From Liolophura sinensis (lineage: Eukaryota > Mollusca > Polyplacophora > Chitonida > Chitonidae): a stretch of 64,000 bases of DNA. The stretch lies in NCBI RefSeq assembly GCF_032854445.1, contig NC_088304.1, positions 15,075,704 through 15,139,703 of the forward strand, read 5' to 3'. This document shows, in pieces, positions 1-12,467 of this stretch; positions within the stretch are counted from its first letter, which is position 1, and the number at the start of each line of letters is the position of its first letter. The position numbers and the translations under genes were made by a program. Below the pieces are notes generated by a model. It saw nothing but the letters and a program-made list of their open reading frames with translations. It was not told the origin of the DNA and ran no database searches.

Positions 1-565
1 TTAATACTTCAGAGTGGTTTACCGTCAATGACCTAAAATTTTGCCCATGCCTAAGTTGCTCATTTTTCCAGCTTGTGGGTGTTCTACTGATATTAGAAAG
101 GTGCTTTGAGAGGGGTTTGGAAAGTAGGATGACATCCAACTGGGAAAATGTAAATGTTAGCACTAGAAATACTACCTCGTGACATTTATTTGCCTTCAAA
201 AATGCTCTTTTGTGGTCAAATTTTAAGGTCATTTAGGATATGTGACAATTTGCCTAGTTATAGAGTAATTTATTTTTATTCACTCAGTTCCATGCACCTG
301 TCAAATGTGATCCACTAGACATTAACAAGTCAAAGTAATGACGTAATTCTCTCCCCCTTCTCCCCAACCCAACCAAGTCTTGATTCAGGTTTTCAAAAGC
401 ATAATCCCTACATATACCTGCTGCTATGAAATGTATCAATGGTCCCTAGTTTTCCACAAATCAAAGTCACTAAATTTTCTGTCCCCAAAAGCACCTTGAA
501 AACTCTGTTTTTGTATCACAAACTGTTACATCTTCTATCATATCATCCCTTTTTGTTGCTGAATT
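1..565. other. Gene-free intronic DNA
   Basis: AT-rich single-copy-looking sequence with no repeat or gene seen. An open frame of 80 codons (439-681) runs into the SINE and is not coding. Confidence 0.5.
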
Positions 566-576
566 TACATCTTCTT

Positions 577-743
577 AGGGACCCCCGTTGGAAGGTCTGC
601 CAGCAACCTGCAGATGGTCGTGGGTTTCACTTGGGCTCTGCCCGGTTTCCACCCACCATAATGCTGGCCGCCGTCGTATAAGTGAAATATTCTTGAGTAC
701 AGCGTAAAACACCAATCAAATAAATAAATAATAAATAAATAAA
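577..743 (+). mobile_element. Family A SINE, 5'-truncated
   Basis: Carries the conserved 3' part of the family (GGTTTCCACCCACCATAATG ... AAATATTCTTGAGTAC ... AACACCAATCAAATAAATA tail) without the tRNA-like head. Flanked by an 11-bp target-site duplication with one mismatch, tacatcttctt at 566-576 and tacattttctt at 744-754. Confidence 0.8.
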
Positions 744-754
744 TACATTTTCTT

Positions 755-1339
755 GGCATAATAAAACTGAGAAGACATAAATGATGGCTTTCGTTCAACA
801 CTGCTTATATAAGATTTCTCATAGCTTTTGTCTTAAGTGAAAGATTCTCTTTAGTAAATTTACGAAAAAAGTTCCAACCATTCCCTCCTCCCCCCCCCCC
901 CCAAACAAAAGCATAATCATGTTAGCAAGTATGCTTTAAATTTTCTTTTGTTGACAAGATATCGTCATTTTCATAGCACATACATACAATATTATGCAAA
1001 AATCTCATGAAGAAAACATCTCAAAAAATAAGCCTTAAGAATTTCAAGGAATATTCTACCTTTTAAGCAATCAGTATGTACTGCCTACTTCTGCAAGTTG
1101 TTGCAAATTCCAAAAGATAGGCTTTGTGATTTATGAAAACATGAAAAACATAAAAAGAGTTGACCTGCATTCTCTTCTCTTAATGAAAGTACACTGAGAT
1201 AAATGGAGCTAAAGTTACTTCTTCCCAGTCATTAAACAAAACACATGAATTAAAGTCTGCTGTAGAGAAGACAGTTGTCCGTGATAACTCAGATTGATCC
1301 TAGCCTTAGTGGTACAAATGACCCCAAATAAATGGCCAC
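755..1339. other. Gene-free intronic DNA
   Basis: Nothing beyond a poly-C run at 889-902 and short A tracts. Confidence 0.5.
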
Positions 1340-1500
1340 CAAGATTTTCTTTGCAGCATTTCATCAATTCTCAAAATCTACGTGTTGTTTATAAACTGGA
1401 AAAAATGCCCAAAAACACATGTATATGTACGAAGTTTTTCTTTGGAGCACTTGATCAATTCTCAGAACTGACCTGTTGTTTCTCCATAACTGGAAAAGAT
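1340..1500 (+). repeat. Degenerate tandem duplication, about 90 bp
   Basis: Two diverged copies around 1342 and 1431 share tttctttg-agca-tt-atcaattctca and the tgttgttt...aactggaaaa block. Confidence 0.55.
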
Positions 1501-1689
1501 AACCTTACAGGCATTCTTGCATACATGTATAAATACAGGAAATAAAGCTTTTACCAAGACAACTGTACATGCACATCTGAAAATTGAGCACAACGAATAA
1601 TTCAACAACTTTTCACTACTGTAACAATGGACTAGACAATTACATGTAGCACCTTGTATTAACAGTTTGCAATCAGACTTCAGACAATT

Positions 1690-2150
1690 GACCTTGGATG
1701 TCAAGGTCAATTGTACAGCTTTCAGAAGTGTATACAGCTTGGATAACAAGGTGGAGTGTACAGCTTCTTAGAGAATGAACTTGTGAAGCAGCTTAGAGTG
1801 TAATAGCTGGGCTGACAAGATCAACTAAAGCCTATCAGAGAGTTCATACAGGTTTATCCTTTTCAGAGAATGTACATTTGAAGTTTGCCTGCCTTGTTCA
1901 AGTGTACAGTTTTTACAGTTGTACAGGAGAGTTTCAACAGTTTATTTTTTCTAGAATGTGTACAGCTTAGTTATGGAGATCATGTGTACAGTTTTTAGAG
2001 AGCGCACATAGTTTCCTAGATAATGTCAGTGCTGCTTCATTGCTGAAGTCAGTCATAAAACATCTTGGAAAACGTATGCAATCTTGCTGACTGCTGAGGT
2101 CGAGTGTAGAACTTTTCAGAAAGCATAGCCTGACAAATGAGGTCATTTTT
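1690..2150 (+). repeat. Degenerate gtgtacagctt repeat tract
   Basis: A gtgtacag(c/t)tt motif followed by a gagaatg-like motif recurs at irregular spacing (about 1710, 1730, 1757, 1905, 1958, 1983). Probably the remains of an old tandem array. Period not fixed. Confidence 0.4.
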
Positions 2151-2710
2151 CTGACTCTTTCCTGAAAGGGGTCTTTCCCTTTCCACAGGCTGTCCACCTG
2201 TTCACGACTGTAAGGCAGTGATTCTGAAGGCAGACAAGATTTGCTTTTAAATAATGGCCCAGGGAAAAGCTCGCCCTACATGTACCTGGATAAGATAATC
2301 AGTGCTGACATCCTCAGGAGAGAAAAATTAAACACAGTGTTTTTGACAATTATATTAAGATGAATTATCAACACTTCCTCCTCAGATGGGTGTTATTTCA
2401 CACTGTCCAGTTTAACAGTTTGGTGCTGAGATTTCCTTTGAAGATAAGCATGTTATTTCGATGTTGCTAAATATCACATCTGTTATCATGTAATCTGACT
2501 GAAATGATCCTTTACTGAGACTTTACTCAATCTTCTACAGTCAAAGCTGTCAGTATAAACAATAAATAGATTAACGAAGGTGAAAGTTTAACTATCATAT
2601 TCAAACCTTGCAACTCCTCATTAAATCACATAACAGCCTCTTCCCTCAAGCAGTGTAAACAGTTAAACTTCACACACACAAATCATTTGCAGCTTAATTT
2701 AATGACATTC
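2151..2710. other. Gene-free intronic DNA
   Basis: Unique, AT-rich; no feature recognised. Confidence 0.5.
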
Positions 2711-2723
2711 ATACATGTACATG

Positions 2724-2902
2724 CAAGTCCAGCTCATGCTGGCTTCCTCTCCTGTCGTACGTGGGAAGGTCTTCCAGCAACCTGATAGTTGTGGGTTTCC
2801 TCCGGGCTCTGCCCGGTTTCCACCCACCATAATGCTGGCCGCCATTGTATAAGTGAAATATTCTTGAGTACGGCGTATAACACCAATCAAATAAATAAAT
2901 AA
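2724..2902 (+). mobile_element. Family A SINE, 5'-truncated at box B
   Basis: Begins just inside the tRNA-like box B (caagtcc) and runs to an (AATA)n tail. Perfect 13-bp target-site duplication atacatgtacatg at 2711-2723 and 2903-2915. It lies tail-to-tail with the minus-strand copy at 2961-3050. Confidence 0.85.
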
Positions 2903-2960
2903 ATACATGTACATGTATGTGCATGCATCAGCTCCTGAGTTGTCACATTATACATGTTAT

Positions 2961-3050
2961 ATTTATCTGATCGACATTTTACGCCGTATTTAAGAATATT
3001 TCACTCATAGGGTCGCAGGCAGCATTACAGTGGGCGGAAACTGGACAGAA
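2961..3050 (-). mobile_element. Family A SINE fragment, diverged
   Basis: The 3' part of the SINE reads on the minus strand (plus strand shows ttttacgccgtatttaagaatatttcac and a cattacagtgggcggaaac equivalent). The head is missing and divergence is high, so this is older than the neighbour at 2724-2902. Confidence 0.7.
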
Positions 3051-3460
3051 CCTAGGAGATGTCAGATTGTAACCAGGAAAAGCATTGGTATGAAAATTTC
3101 ACCAACATTGCAAGCTTTTACATTAACAGAAAGACTTATGACTGACATGTATGTAAACGACTGATGTTTTTTTTCACAAATGAAAGCAATACATAGATTT
3201 ATGCTCTGGAACTAGTGCCACTGCACTTTGTTATGCATGTACATTACATATAGCATAAATGGTACACTGATCTTTAGCACACAACTGATTTCAGACCGTT
3301 CAAACCTGTTACTACAAAAATTTCTACACAACCCTGCATATCAAAATGCAAACAACAAAAATATACTTTCTCCAAAAAATTTGTGGAGACTTCATGCTGG
3401 TTTTCCTTTCTCGATCAGTTCAACAATAAAAGTATTTTAACTCCTCAATACCCTCCAGTT

Positions 3461-3600
3461 ACCCTAATTCTTCAACCATCACGATGACCAATATTTATGT
3501 AACATTCTGAGATAACTAAGGGGTGTAGAGAAGTAATTTTGACGATTTTATGAAACTTGCATCTTTAGTGCCACAAACAAATCATTTTTGTATCCTGTTC
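3461..3600 (+). mobile_element. Possible family C relic
   Basis: Begins with the family C terminus (ccctaattcttcaacc at 3462-3477), followed by weakly similar blocks. No right terminus recognised. Confidence 0.35.
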
Positions 3601-3959
3601 ATAATAATTGTAGATATAAATTCCAAAGTAAAAAAAAAAAAAGTGCTTTAGAGCTTGAAAAGGTTGAAGATTTGCAGGAACTGTCTGGTTACATGTACAA
3701 ACCTGCAAATCATCATGTATTCTGGTAAAACTGTTCATCTTCACTTATGTTCACAGATTTACCCGATATCTCACTAGGCACAGTCGGGTATCCGGTAATC
3801 ATCAGCCAAATATTAAGCAGTAGTGATACAAGTAACTATGGAAACATAAGAATCTATGCTTCAACTCTGCTTTATGCATTTTCATAATTAATAAAAGTTT
3901 ACAACGTAAAAAGAACAAGGGATTAATCTTTTATTTGCACTATTAAATACACCAGGTTA

Positions 3960-4330
3960 TTGTGTAGAACAAATTATTAGGGTGTCTATGCTTTGTGGCT
4001 GTGTCACTGGAGTCCTACTGGGCTGCCTCCTGTCACCCCTAATCTTTAAACCCACTCAAGCATGTAGTGTTGAATGCAGGAAGCCTGTGTGCACATTAGG
4101 AGCGGCTGGCCTGGTGGACAGCAAACACAGCAGACAAAGGGGCAATCTCAAACAATTATAACCCCATCTCTTCCAGCCTTTACCATGGGAGGCCGGAAAT
4201 TCCAAACAGGCAGGTTTGATTAAAGGCCCTGTCTCATAAGGGGATGAATATTAACAAATTTCCAACAATGTGTACACTTTAACTAAGTGCCACAATACAA
4301 AGACTAAAGAGGTCAAGACCAGGCCCTTTA
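3960..4330. promoter_or_regulatory. Candidate cis-regulatory block
   Basis: Repeat-free, balanced composition. Sox-type acaaagg near 4134 and aacaattata near 4151; gattaaagg near 4216. No open frame of note. Inference only. Confidence 0.25.
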
Positions 4331-4520
4331 AGTTCTATCTACAGATGTGTGATGTTTGCAAATCAAACATCTGCTCCCAATGTCACTGATAATTAACAAA
4401 AATCAATAAAATCTGCATGCATTACGTATTAACAGAGGTATAAATACACACAAGATTATGACACAAGATCCAAATACTCCAGATTTGAATAACTGTTGTA
4501 CAACAACTGTTGCTATAACT

Positions 4521-4585
4521 CCATAATGCTGGCCGCCATCGTGTAAGTGAAATATTCTTGAGTACGGCGTAAAACACCAATCAAA

Positions 4586-4620
<35 letters not shown>

Positions 4621-4621
4621 A
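4521..4621 (+). mobile_element. Family A SINE, severely 5'-truncated
   Basis: Only about the last 65 bp of the body plus a long, pure (AAAT)n tail. Flanked by a 13-bp target-site duplication with one mismatch, tgttgctataact at 4508-4520 and tgttactataact at 4622-4634. The long uninterrupted tail suggests a recent insertion. Confidence 0.85.
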
Positions 4622-4647
4622 TGTTACTATAACTATGTAAAGATACA

Positions 4648-5101
4648 CTGTAATGATCACGCGGCCCCAGGATCACTAAGTTATCTTCGACTTATGTTAA
4701 ACTTAGTCTTAACTCGCCATATTAGTCCTGAACTTGAAGGTGAACACAAATTTTCAATTTTATCATGAACGTCTTAGAGAGCTCTAAGTAATAAAATTTC
4801 CAAGGTATGTAACAATTTTGCCCAGTAAACTGTTTTGAAGATAAGAAAAAGTCTGACTAAGTCTAAGACTGCAATGATCGCCTAGCCTCAGGATCACGAC
4901 TCTATCTCACACTTAAACAAACTTTGTCTTAACTCACGGCATTAGTCCTGAACTTACATGTATATTTGAAGGTAAATGCAAATTTTCAATTTTATCATGA
5001 ACGTCTGAGAGAGCTCTAAGTAATAAAATTTCCAAGATATTTCACAATTTTGCCCAGTAAACTGTTTTGAAGATAAGACAAAGTCCAACCAAGTCTAAGA
5101 C
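4648..5101 (+). repeat. 221-bp tandem duplication
   Basis: Two copies, 4648-4868 and 4869-5101, share long blocks such as caattttatcatgaacgtct, gagagctctaagtaataaaa and tttgcccagtaaactgtttt. A reversed, related gatcac...ccaggcc end at about 5310-5335 suggests that the duplication lies within a larger MITE-like element (about 4655-5335). Confidence 0.75.
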
Positions 5102-5653
5102 AGCTTTGTTACCCTGGTCCCCTGGAAGTATTCTTAGACTAAGGTCAAAATTTCAAATCAATTTAAAACTCTGATCTGACAAGGTCGAAACATTGCTTGA
5201 TAATGTGAATTCTGAGTACGTTATTGTACAACAAATTTCAGCTAAAACAAAGGAAAGGAACATACCAAATTTAATGATTAAAACTTTGATTTAAGTCTAA
5301 GATCACTTAATGTTCCTGAGGCCTGGGGCCTGGCTTCAAGCTTTTTGCCAGAACATTAGTCTCATATAAGATCATACTTAACCACAAACCTTCAAAGAAA
5401 ATGGAAAAGGCTTTTGCCAGAAAAAAAAAACATTCTTGGAAAACTTTCCCATCCTACCTGACTGGATCATTGTTCAATAACACTGTGGTTCTCCGGGTGA
5501 AGCCAGACAACGACACGAATAACCAGTGATTATAGTAATGAACTGCCAAAAACACTTACCTGTAACGAGAAAAAAAAGAGCACAGAAATTAAGAAATTGT
5601 TCAACACGAAAATGTAATTATATCATATACTTGTACATTTGTAATGTATTTGA

Positions 5654-5905
5654 TTTATTTATTTATTTCACTGATGTTTTACGCCGTACTCCAGTATATT
5701 TCACTTATGCGACGGCGCCAGCATTATGGTGAGAGGAAAGCAGGCAGAGCCCGGGGGAAACCCACGACCATCCGCATTTTGCTGGAAAACCTTCGAACTT
5801 ACAGCAGGAGAGGAAGCCAGCATATGCTGGACTTGAACTCACAGCGACTGCATTGGTGAGAGGCCTCTCGGCCAATACGTTGCACTAGCGCGCTAACCAA
5901 CTGAG
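5654..5905 (-). mobile_element. Family A SINE, near full length
   Basis: Full element on the minus strand: tRNA-like head (box A ctcagttggttagcgcg, box B tgagttcaagtcc), body, and AATAAA-type tail. 14-bp target-site duplication with one mismatch: tgtaatgtatttga at 5640-5653 and tgtaatgtatctga at 5906-5919. Confidence 0.9.
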
Positions 5906-6410
5906 TGTAATGTATCTGAAAGGAGTAAATTAGATTAAGCTGCAATCAAAATCTGTTGGTGCTGCAAAACCCAGGATAACCCTGTTAAATAGCACGTCTT
6001 CTGAAAGAAAATGGATTAATGCTGTTAGCAGATAAAATAGTGCAATATGGGCACATTCGACAAGCAGGGCTGGGTGCCTGAATTCAGTGAACACTCACTG
6101 CAGAGGATAGCTGGAGGCTAATGTAGACAAATAAATATACAACTGTGACTCTTGCGCAGGTTGTTTTGAAGGCGGAGTGGGGTTAACGTTGTACATGTAC
6201 ATCAATATTAGAAACCTCTCGGTTTAAAGATTTATTCCTATGTGAAATAAAAGAAAAATGTCATCACTTATCTGTCTCTCAGGTTGTTCATCATGGACAA
6301 GAAAACTGACACTATTTCTACCTGTAATCTATTCATCAGTGCTGAGACAGGGATCAAAAAGAGGTAACTACCTCGTATCTCATAATTTTGTAATTTTTAT
6401 ATCTTCTATT

Positions 6411-6653
6411 TATTTATTTGACAGGTGTTTTATGCTGTACTCAAGAATATTTCACTCATACGACGGCAGCCAGCATCATGGTGGGTGGAAACCGGGCAGA
6501 GCCCGGGGGAAACCCATGACCATCCGCAGGTTGCTGGCAGACCTTCCCACGTACAGCCGGAAAGTAAGCCAGCATGAGCTGGGCTTGAACTCACAGCGAC
6601 CACATTGGTGAGAGACTCCTGGGTCATTGCGCTGCGCTAACACGCTAACCAAC
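6411..6653 (-). mobile_element. Family A SINE, full length with perfect TSD
   Basis: Head, body and tail are all present on the minus strand. Perfect 15-bp target-site duplication tttatatcttctatt at 6396-6410 and 6654-6668. This is the best-delimited copy: about 243 bp between the duplications. Confidence 0.92.
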
Positions 6654-6864
6654 TTTATATCTTCTATTAAAGATAAAATCCAGTACAGAGAAATTCCAGT
6701 AAATAAAATATCATGTCTCACACCCATGTACTTAGTTGCATTGATACAAACAAGGCATATACATGTATGTATGACTTTTCTTTCTTCACCCTTAAAAAAA
6801 GTAAGAGAAATTTAACTTGTATCATGTCATGTGTTTTATTATCTGTATCTTGTGAGTTGTGGCT

Positions 6865-7130
6865 CAGACTCTTAATTAATAATACCTGTGAAAGCTCTTC
6901 CAATTAGTCCAGGATCTAATTAAGTACTCATTACCAGGCTAACATCAGGCATGTCAAGCAGCAATTACAGCCCTGCCATTTGCAGACATTAGCCCTTTCA
7001 GGCTAGATAGAGTCACTCTGTCACCTTACTGTGAGTAACAAAACACCTGATTGGGGAGGCTGAATGTATACGTAACAGAACACCCGATTGGTGCTCAGCT
7101 GTCTGACTTCAGAGTCCGCTTTTGACAGGC
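6865..7130. promoter_or_regulatory. Candidate cis-regulatory block with homeodomain cores
   Basis: Repeat-free, mixed composition. Four homeodomain-type cores within 100 bp: ttaattaa 6872-6879, caattag 6901-6907, ctaattaag 6916-6924, gcaattac 6961-6968. Function is inferred; no conservation data available. Confidence 0.3.
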
Positions 7131-7739
7131 TGTAAAATAATGCCAAGCTGTGTGGTGTGGAAAATTACTGATCATAAAAACTAGCTTGTCTGGACAGGAT
7201 AGTCAAGAAGTGTTCTTCTGTCTGCAAGTTCTTATATTGCCGAAACAGAGACTTCTAGTTACCTTGTGTACATGTACAGCTTATATCAATCTTGGGATCT
7301 CCTTGTAGTTATTGTGGATGGTAGACATCACTTTTTTGTCAATCTTTTTTTTTGGGTCTATACTCTATTTCCCCTCATGTCCAGCTTTAAATGACATTTC
7401 CCTCGCCCTCACAGTAAGAGGAGCCGTCCACATATATCAGCGAATGCCACTCGTTAGGGACAACTTTATGGTAATATGATTGATTATAATATGTACATGT
7501 ATGTAAATGAGCAAAAGCCTTGGTAAGCCATATTTATATCACTAGAATGATTAATCCATCCACCTCACTTGACAGAGTTATGGCTTTCTTTCACAGTCTG
7601 TAATTTCCCGTAGTAATTTCCAGACCAGATGCCATATTACACGACAGAGAGTTTTATGATTCCCGTGACACACAAAGCACTCCACACAAGTGTTACGTGA
7701 CGGCTTGCGGAGTCTGACAAAAATACATGTAGACTTCGC

Positions 7740-7995
7740 CAACGTCAAACCACTGACGCGAAAAATTGATTACGAGTCTGATGAGCTGGGTCAACACAAT
7801 GCTGCATTAATTGCTGTCGTCTATGAACACGTAATTGTAAATCAGCGGTGATTACTCACGTAGCCGGCAACGTGATAGATTTTATCGGCCCCCTGTTCAA
7901 AGCTCTCGATCATTAACCAGCACAGGGTTGGATTGGGCTGCACTGGGCTGGATAGCAGCTTGCTTTGCCTTAACAGTTACCTCAGTGGCCGAAGC
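7740..7995. promoter_or_regulatory. Candidate cis-regulatory block
   Basis: Repeat-free with several CpGs and attaat/gtaattg cores (gcattaattgctg, cacgtaattgtaaatc), then a ggattgggctgcactgggct duplication-like stretch. Inference only. Confidence 0.25.
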
Positions 7996-8102
7996 TTATA
8001 CAAGCCTGATGTAACTAGGGAATAGAGAGGAACCAGGGAGATCCGATCTCATTGTACCAGAAGCCAGAGTGATGAACCGACCATTGATCATGCCAGGGGC
8101 TC

Positions 8103-8129
8103 GGGAGGGGAGGGGAGGGGGGGGGGGGA
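8103..8129 (+). repeat. G-rich run, G-quadruplex-capable
   Basis: ggg-a-gggg-a-gggg-a followed by a 12-G run on the plus strand, the template strand for the AUTS2-like gene. Confidence 0.8.
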
Positions 8130-8134
8130 GGTGG

Positions 8135-11100
8135 TTAGAGAAGGGTTTAGGGACCATCATGACATATATTCGGTATTCCCCCCCATAGTTAATGAGTACT
8201 TGGGTCCCCTTGTGTTTCCAGCAACTATACATACACATCTTCGTATTTACATAATGAATGTACTTCAACTTTTTCAGCCACTAAAGCACTTTTTCAGTGA
8301 AAATTCTGCATACAATTATTATGAAAATCTCAAATTATATTTTTGTTTGCATCATTAAAGATGTAAGCTTTATAAAACTTTGCAAACTATTTCTCTACAT
8401 TGTATATATAGTACTCTCAAATCGAAGTCGAAGAGTGACTGTACATGTGTATGTATTACTGATGAAACAGAGATAAAAAAAATAGACATTAAGTGGGTTT
8501 TTACCTGAATATTTACTTATGCACATACATGAATATCAACTATTTATCTCTACAACTGTAAATTACTCCTGAATAGAGACACTGGTTGACCACAAGTAAA
8601 GATTACAGACAAGACTGCATGTAAGCAAACAAAAAAATAAAGATAACACCCATGAAAAAAAAAAACCCAAAATTTATGTTTGCCTTTTACATAGTTTTGC
8701 ATACAATTGACAAACGTTCACATCTGGCCTCATATAAAATTAACTGAAATCACTGAATGCATTTATGGATTCACTAAAAAAAAAACTTTACATAAAAATG
8801 ACAAGAATAAAATAAATAAATAAAAGCTTCTTCACCCTGTCCATGTGTGTTAGAATCGGTGCATATTTGTGACACTGGCTTCAGCAGAGCAATGGCGTGT
8901 GAACGGCTATGGCTTGTTGACACTCCCAATGATACTTTTAATTACGTTTCGATGTCATAATCCACCTGCACATTGAGATGTGTTCAGGTATTGTCCATAC
9001 ATGCATATTATGTATTTACATGTAGCATTATTCCACACTGACTGATGCATGCTAACAGCCTGTGAGTTTAACACAAAAAGTCTCCTCCATCCATGCTTTA
9101 TGGTTGTCTACGTGACTTGTCTACTCATTGTGTGGCTTGTCCACAATTCCTGCGTTTTACAACCATAATCTGATACTCTCAGTCTGATAATCGATCAATA
9201 ATCACAGATCACAGATCAAACACAAGTTTTCCTCATTGATTTCTCTTTTTTTTTTATCTGTTTGATCAGTCTGAACTCAATATATCAGAGGCACTCAAAT
9301 CACACGTAAAAAAGCGAAACCTAATTTCCTGATTGTCTTGACTGCAATTTGCTTTGAGAATTTAGCAATTAGTGAAACCCAAAACTCCAGGCTTACAGCC
9401 AGCTAAGCACCTCCAGCCAAACAGACGGCCCGTACCAGTTCAGACGAGCACATCGGCTTGAATTCCACTGTCATTAATTCAGCATAAGTTATGGTCATAT
9501 AGCATAAGCTTTCGTAAGTACTATATTTCAACTAAAGTTTGGAAGTTGGAAATAAACGTTCAGAACCATGTAGACCACTTAAAATGGCTAAACTTCTGCT
9601 GCCAACACTTTAGTTTTTCTCATAGAAAATTAATCAAACTTAAAAAAAAAAATCGGAAGTGATGCATTAAGATGAATGAGTCGATCAGAATCAAGCAAAA
9701 ATGTGTTGCTTGAAAAAAACTAAACTTTTGAGAATTCAGTACATGTGCACTTAGTAATAAAATTCATGACACTGCATCCCATGTTTATTGTTCAACCACT
9801 GTTTCACCATACACTCAGCTAATATGACAATCACCTGATGAGAGTCAAATATCACTTAAGCCTAAGTTTTAAATTTACATTTAAACAGCACATAAACTTT
9901 TGTATGAATGAAAATGTTTTCAGTCTCGTAACCCATGTATACACGTATGTATATCATACAAATGCTTTGTAAAGTGGCATTTTTCCCCCCAAAAAGTAAA
10001 CAAATAAAAACAACCACAATTCACATGTCAAAAAATGGTATTACTGTGGAAATTTAGCACTGAATCGTTTGTGAATCCCTTGACATCTCCTTTACATCAT
10101 GCACGGCAGAAAAGTAGAGACATGAACACAAGCTAGATTTGATCCTCTCACCTCTATATGGTGCAGAGCGTCATAAAATAATAAATATATTTTATAACAG
10201 ATGCAACCATGTTCTTCGGTAACAATCCTTTCTATCTTCTACAATTTTGCAAAGATTGAATATACTCAATAGTACAACAAGCTTTGTACCCTTCATCACA
10301 CTTTCTCTCTTGTCGCTAAATTCAACTTCAGCATGTTCAGTTTTTTTATTCACTTTCAAACAACCAAGTCCACTCGGTATATTTTACTGGTGTTTACTTT
10401 GTGTCTTCGCACTTACATATCAAAACCTACTTCATGGGACATATCTGTCCTATTTTAATTTATGCAAAGGTCATGTGAATCCTCATTTGCATTTTTAAAG
10501 CATATATTCGCTTCTCCGTCAAACTCACAAATACCGTTATCAAGTGGTAGATTATATATACAGAGCTCACAGCAGTACGCAGATGACATAAATGCATTTG
10601 CCACGCACATATTGACACACAATATGACATAAGTGAGACATGTTTCAAGAGCATAAGACATCTAGTATGTTACAACACACGTCCATATTCATACAGCAGC
10701 TGTCTCAAAGTGTCCTGTTCCACTTGAGTGACCACAGTCACGCATGACAGATTCCACAAACCCATGCTCGCTAAATGAGACCTTTCATGGATAAAGTTGA
10801 AGGCAGCAACACACTGATTTCACATGCAATCAAGCTTGAGCATAACCTGAACAAAAAAACTCCACGCTGACTCATTTGTTCAAACCACTGAAATCCTAAC
10901 TGTTGATGAACAAGGCCAGGTACACCTACACATTACCTACCTTTACAGGCAGGTATGTACATTTGCATACATATTAGTGTCCTGTCAAATCACAGGATAC
11001 TTGTATGTTTAAACGTGTGTATGCATATATAAATGTCATCTCCTCATAAAAACATTTTTTTTTTATCCAACAGATTTATGCCATTTAATTTTCAAGATCT

Positions 11101-11399
11101 GGATTCGACCAAATGGTCAAATCTGAATTTTCATTCAAATAAATTTGTTACAAAACAAAATGAGACTACAGTATTTCATCTTAAATTTTGCCATTTCACC
11201 TGACACATTGTGCTTGATTTGGATTTATTCTGCCACTTTAAAAGGCCAAATTTTTTAATATTGATCACTTTTTTAACAGAAAAAATTAACTGCTGTCATC
11301 AGAAGTAGTATTTCAAAGCCTTTATATGCTGCTTAAAGTACATTTTCAAAGGCCAAACAGTAAATTTATCAAATTATCAATGTGCCAAGTTTAAATTGC
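8135..11399. other. Gene-free intronic DNA
   Basis: Mostly AT-rich unique sequence with A/T homopolymers and gtatgtac-type motifs. The only repeat noted is family D at 9567-9650. Confidence 0.5.
9567..9650 (+). repeat. Family D interspersed segment, copy 1
   Basis: tgccaacactttagtttttc and gaaaattaatcaaacttaa closely match the segment at about 30470-30530. Ends not defined. Confidence 0.5.
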
Positions 11400-11880
11400 A
11401 GACGTGTTTTATGGCCTCAGGTAAAGCCACTCGGTAACACGATTACCTTTAAGAATAGTGCAAAACCAGTGTCCGTCACTGAACAGGTGTCTTGATAGTG
11501 CCTAATATGTGAATTTCATTCTACCGACTACCTGTAGAGTCTTAATCACAGTTAATAACTCTCAATGCAGCCTGCCCAACGCTAAAGCACAGCACCAGCT
11601 TTCTTTTTGTTCCTGGCCTGTTTTGGTGAAGATTAAATCTTTATTTTTTTCCGCCACGCTCCTGTAGTACAGACGTCTTTGAGCGAATCTCGACGGCATG
11701 AGTTTACCCCTTGAAGTCATTGGCTGTGTCAACCAGCGTGCTATTCACTCCAATCCAACCCTAGCGCTCTCTATTGATTTTATCCCAATGCCAATCTCTG
11801 TGATAGTGCCCCCAATGGGATCAGATAACAACCAGGCTTATAGCTCCACTTCAACGCGCCATGAACTGCCAGGGACATGA
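11400..11880. promoter_or_regulatory. Candidate cis-regulatory block
   Basis: Repeat-free, higher complexity than surroundings, with caggtg (about 11486) and cttaatcac/gttaataac cores. A 60-codon frame inside has no recognisable domain. Confidence 0.25.
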
Positions 11881-12093
11881 AAGTAGTTCCGGCAGCTCTG
11901 TTAACTGTCGCACACCAAAGTGCCAGCCACTGTTTTTACAGGGAACATGACTTGTTCTTCATTTTATGCAAGTTTAACTTAACAATCACTGGTGACGCAG
12001 TTTTTATGAAATCAGAGAAAGAAAAACAGGCAACACTACCTTTGCTTCACTGTCACAGGCAAAGCAAATGTATGAACCTATAAACAAGCGACT

Positions 12094-12232
12094 GTTTGCC
12101 ACTGTCTCCAAGGTTGTGCACATTAAGTCTTGGAGTCACATATATGTACTTTTTCAACTAGTGTTTCCCACTGTCTCCAAGGTTGTGCACATTAAGTCTT
12201 GGAGTCACATGTATGTACAGTATTCAACTAGT
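12094..12232 (+). repeat. 69-bp tandem duplication
   Basis: Copies at 12094-12162 and 12163-12232 are nearly identical (ccactgtctccaaggttgtg, cattaagtcttggagtcaca). They differ by a few substitutions and one base in length. Confidence 0.85.
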
Positions 12233-12467
12233 GTTTCGTTTCAGCCAACACACATAAAATACAAAAGGTTTTTCATGTAAACGAAATGCTTCACAAATCA
12301 GATTTATTGGCTTCAAAAACTATTCAGCTTGAGTGGTGTTACGTGTCTATGTCCTGCTAGCACATGCTTCCACAACGCAAACCATCCTGTCTACAGATTG
12401 CACATATCAGCACAGTATTTTGCTGAAACAATTTTGCTGGCAAGAACACAATTTACAAGTACATGTA

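Noticed and set aside
6258-6611. 117-codon plus frame
   Set aside because: Its second half is translated family A SINE (the RIFHSYDG... GGWKPGRA peptide recurs in other SINE copies), so not a gene.
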